Position numbers and translations under genes: made by a program. This document shows positions 63,199 to 64,000 of a stretch of 64,000 nucleotides of DNA, one piece after another. The notes under the pieces are model-generated. The model saw only the letters and a program-made list of their open reading frames with translations, was not told the origin of the DNA and made no database searches. The DNA is from an uncultured Vicinamibacterales bacterium. GTDB lineage: Bacteria; Acidobacteriota; Vicinamibacteria; Vicinamibacterales; UBA8438. How positions within the stretch are numbered: position 1 is the stretch's first letter; each line of letters starts with the position of its first letter. The DNA lies in the NCBI GenBank assembly GCA_958295905.1, contig OY282382.1, forward strand, positions 5,390,910-5,454,909. The letters run 5' to 3'.

Positions 63199-64000
63199 CT
63201 ACAGCTTCCGTATCTCCGTGAGGGCGGTACGCAGGCGGTCGGCCAGCAGGTCGATGTTCTGCGCGGCGTCGGCGTAACTCATGACCCAGACAGGCGCCTG
63301 TTGTTCGGACGCGAGCGCGGTGAATTCGTCAGCCTCGAACTGCCGCACCCATCCCTCCAAGAAACGCCGCAAATCGCCCGGGCGGTCTCCGGCGCCGCGA
63401 TCGCCGAACGCGAACTCCCTCTGCCCCAGGAAACCTGCTTCAGGACGGTAGATCAGCGCGATGGTGTTGAGCTCCCCGGCCGCGGAGACGGCGCGAATGG
63501 AGACGCTGGCGTCCAAGTACTGCGACCTGCCGCCGCATTCCTCGGTGATGGAGAGAAGGCGGGTCACGGCCCCGCGCACGGCCGCGTCCGGAAGCGCTTC
63601 CAGCAGCGATTCGCGCGTCATCTTTCTCCTTGGGCTCCTTGGGCGTGGCTCGATCGGTCCGGGCGACGCCGCCAGGCGCCCGATGACCCGCGGCACGAGC
63701 GTCTGCGCCGACTTGCCACGGAACTGCTTGATTTCCACCGCGAGCACTTCGATGTTGGGCATCTGCTGGTTCAAGAACTCGACGACCTGCGCGAGCTCGT
63801 CTGGAATCGCATCCGCCACGAACAGCAGGCGCAGCCGCCCGGCGGTGAGGTTCTTGGCCACGCCGTCCCAGAATTCGTCCGCGTCGGACGCCTCGTCCCC
63901 GAGCAGGTTCGCCAGGCGTTCGTCTGCGTCCGGCCCCTCCTCGAACGTGCGGCGCAACTCATCCGCCGTCCAGACCCGCGGGGCGTGCGCGGCGTAGTCC
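63199..64000 (-). CDS. Hypothetical protein, 5' end beyond the window
   Basis: 267 visible codons, frame open to the right edge (…DYAAHAPRVWTADELRRTFEEG). The sequence DEFWDGVAKNLTAGRLRLLFVADAIPDELAQVVEFLNQQMPNIEVLAVEIKQFRGKSAQTLVPRVIG resembles a family of uncharacterised proteins whose central part has a PD-(D/E)XK-like look (EVLAVEIKQF, with E and K). The C-terminal half (SQYLDASVSIRAVSAAGELNTIALIYRPEAGFLGQREFAFGDRG, ending LRTALTEIRKL) is a separate alpha/beta region. A nuclease role is only a possibility. No start codon lies in the window. Confidence 0.55.
   Translation of the reverse strand, partial: DYAAHAPRVWTADELRRTFEEGPDADERLANLLGDEASDADEFWDGVAKNLTAGRLRLLFVADAIPDELAQVVEFLNQQMPNIEVLAVEIKQFRGKSAQTLVPRVIGRLAASPGPIEPRPRSPRRKMTRESLLEALPDAAVRGAVTRLLSITEECGGRSQYLDASVSIRAVSAAGELNTIALIYRPEAGFLGQREFAFGDRGAGDRPGDLRRFLEGWVRQFEADEFTALASEQQAPVWVMSYADAAQNIDLLADRLRTALTEIRKL

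Overview
The window is very GC-rich and almost fully coding. It is full of exported proteins with Sec, Tat or lipoprotein signals: PQQ/NHL/TolB-type beta-propellers, two DUF1552/DUF1592 gene pairs, secreted ankyrin-repeat proteins, and haem-c proteins. This repertoire is typical of Acidobacteriota (Vicinamibacteria-like) and related GC-rich environmental bacteria. The assignment is inferred from gene content; no rRNA or other taxonomic marker is present.

Layout. 1-3.5 kb: end of a PQQ quinoprotein with an extra C-terminal domain, a secreted alpha/beta hydrolase, a decayed vapBC pair and a JmjC/cupin oxygenase. 3.6-13.3 kb: an apparent iron/flavin redox cluster with a small Tat-type lipoprotein, a PepSY membrane protein, a TonB-dependent receptor, ApbE, a cytochrome-b-like membrane protein, an FMN-binding protein and a porin. 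Three Fur-box-like palindromes mark it, one of them directly on a TTGACA-17-TAGGAT promoter. 13.5-22 kb: exported propellers around the housekeeping GTPase gene typA. 22-24.1 kb: an IS1-like insertion sequence carrying two passenger genes. 24.4-27.3 kb: a LOG-family hydrolase, a cytochrome c, and a NYN-domain protein with a terminator in its leader. 27.4-34 kb: an ankyrin / DUF1552 / DUF1592 module. 34.4-36.5 kb: a DegP-like protease and an Hsp20. 37.3-42.2 kb: a defence island whose centrepiece is a 1259-residue reverse transcriptase-nitrilase fusion of the DRT type 1 (UG1) kind, between a broken YafY/WYL-type regulator and a serine-recombinase relic. 42.9-49.8 kb: secreted proteins, a sulfatase remnant, a Fic protein, a group II intron and a Uma2-family protein. 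49.9-56.6 kb: a second DUF1552/DUF1592 pair, a carbonic anhydrase and a second ankyrin protein. 56.6-59.1 kb: a haem-c/propeller gene enclosed by a 48-bp near-perfect inverted repeat with no transposase. 59.4-63 kb: a phosphatase-like protein and a complete ABC importer of the nitrate/sulfonate/taurine type. The right edge cuts a hypothetical gene.

Two families of dispersed intergenic repeats run through the whole window. Family A is about 170 bp long. Family B carries a GGTTGGTTGGGCGGC core and a GGAGTCTGCGCC end. Several family B copies abut stop codons exactly. Together with tandem duplications at gene ends and many gene remnants, they indicate a genome shaped by small repeats and mobile elements. 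No tRNA, rRNA or CRISPR array was seen.
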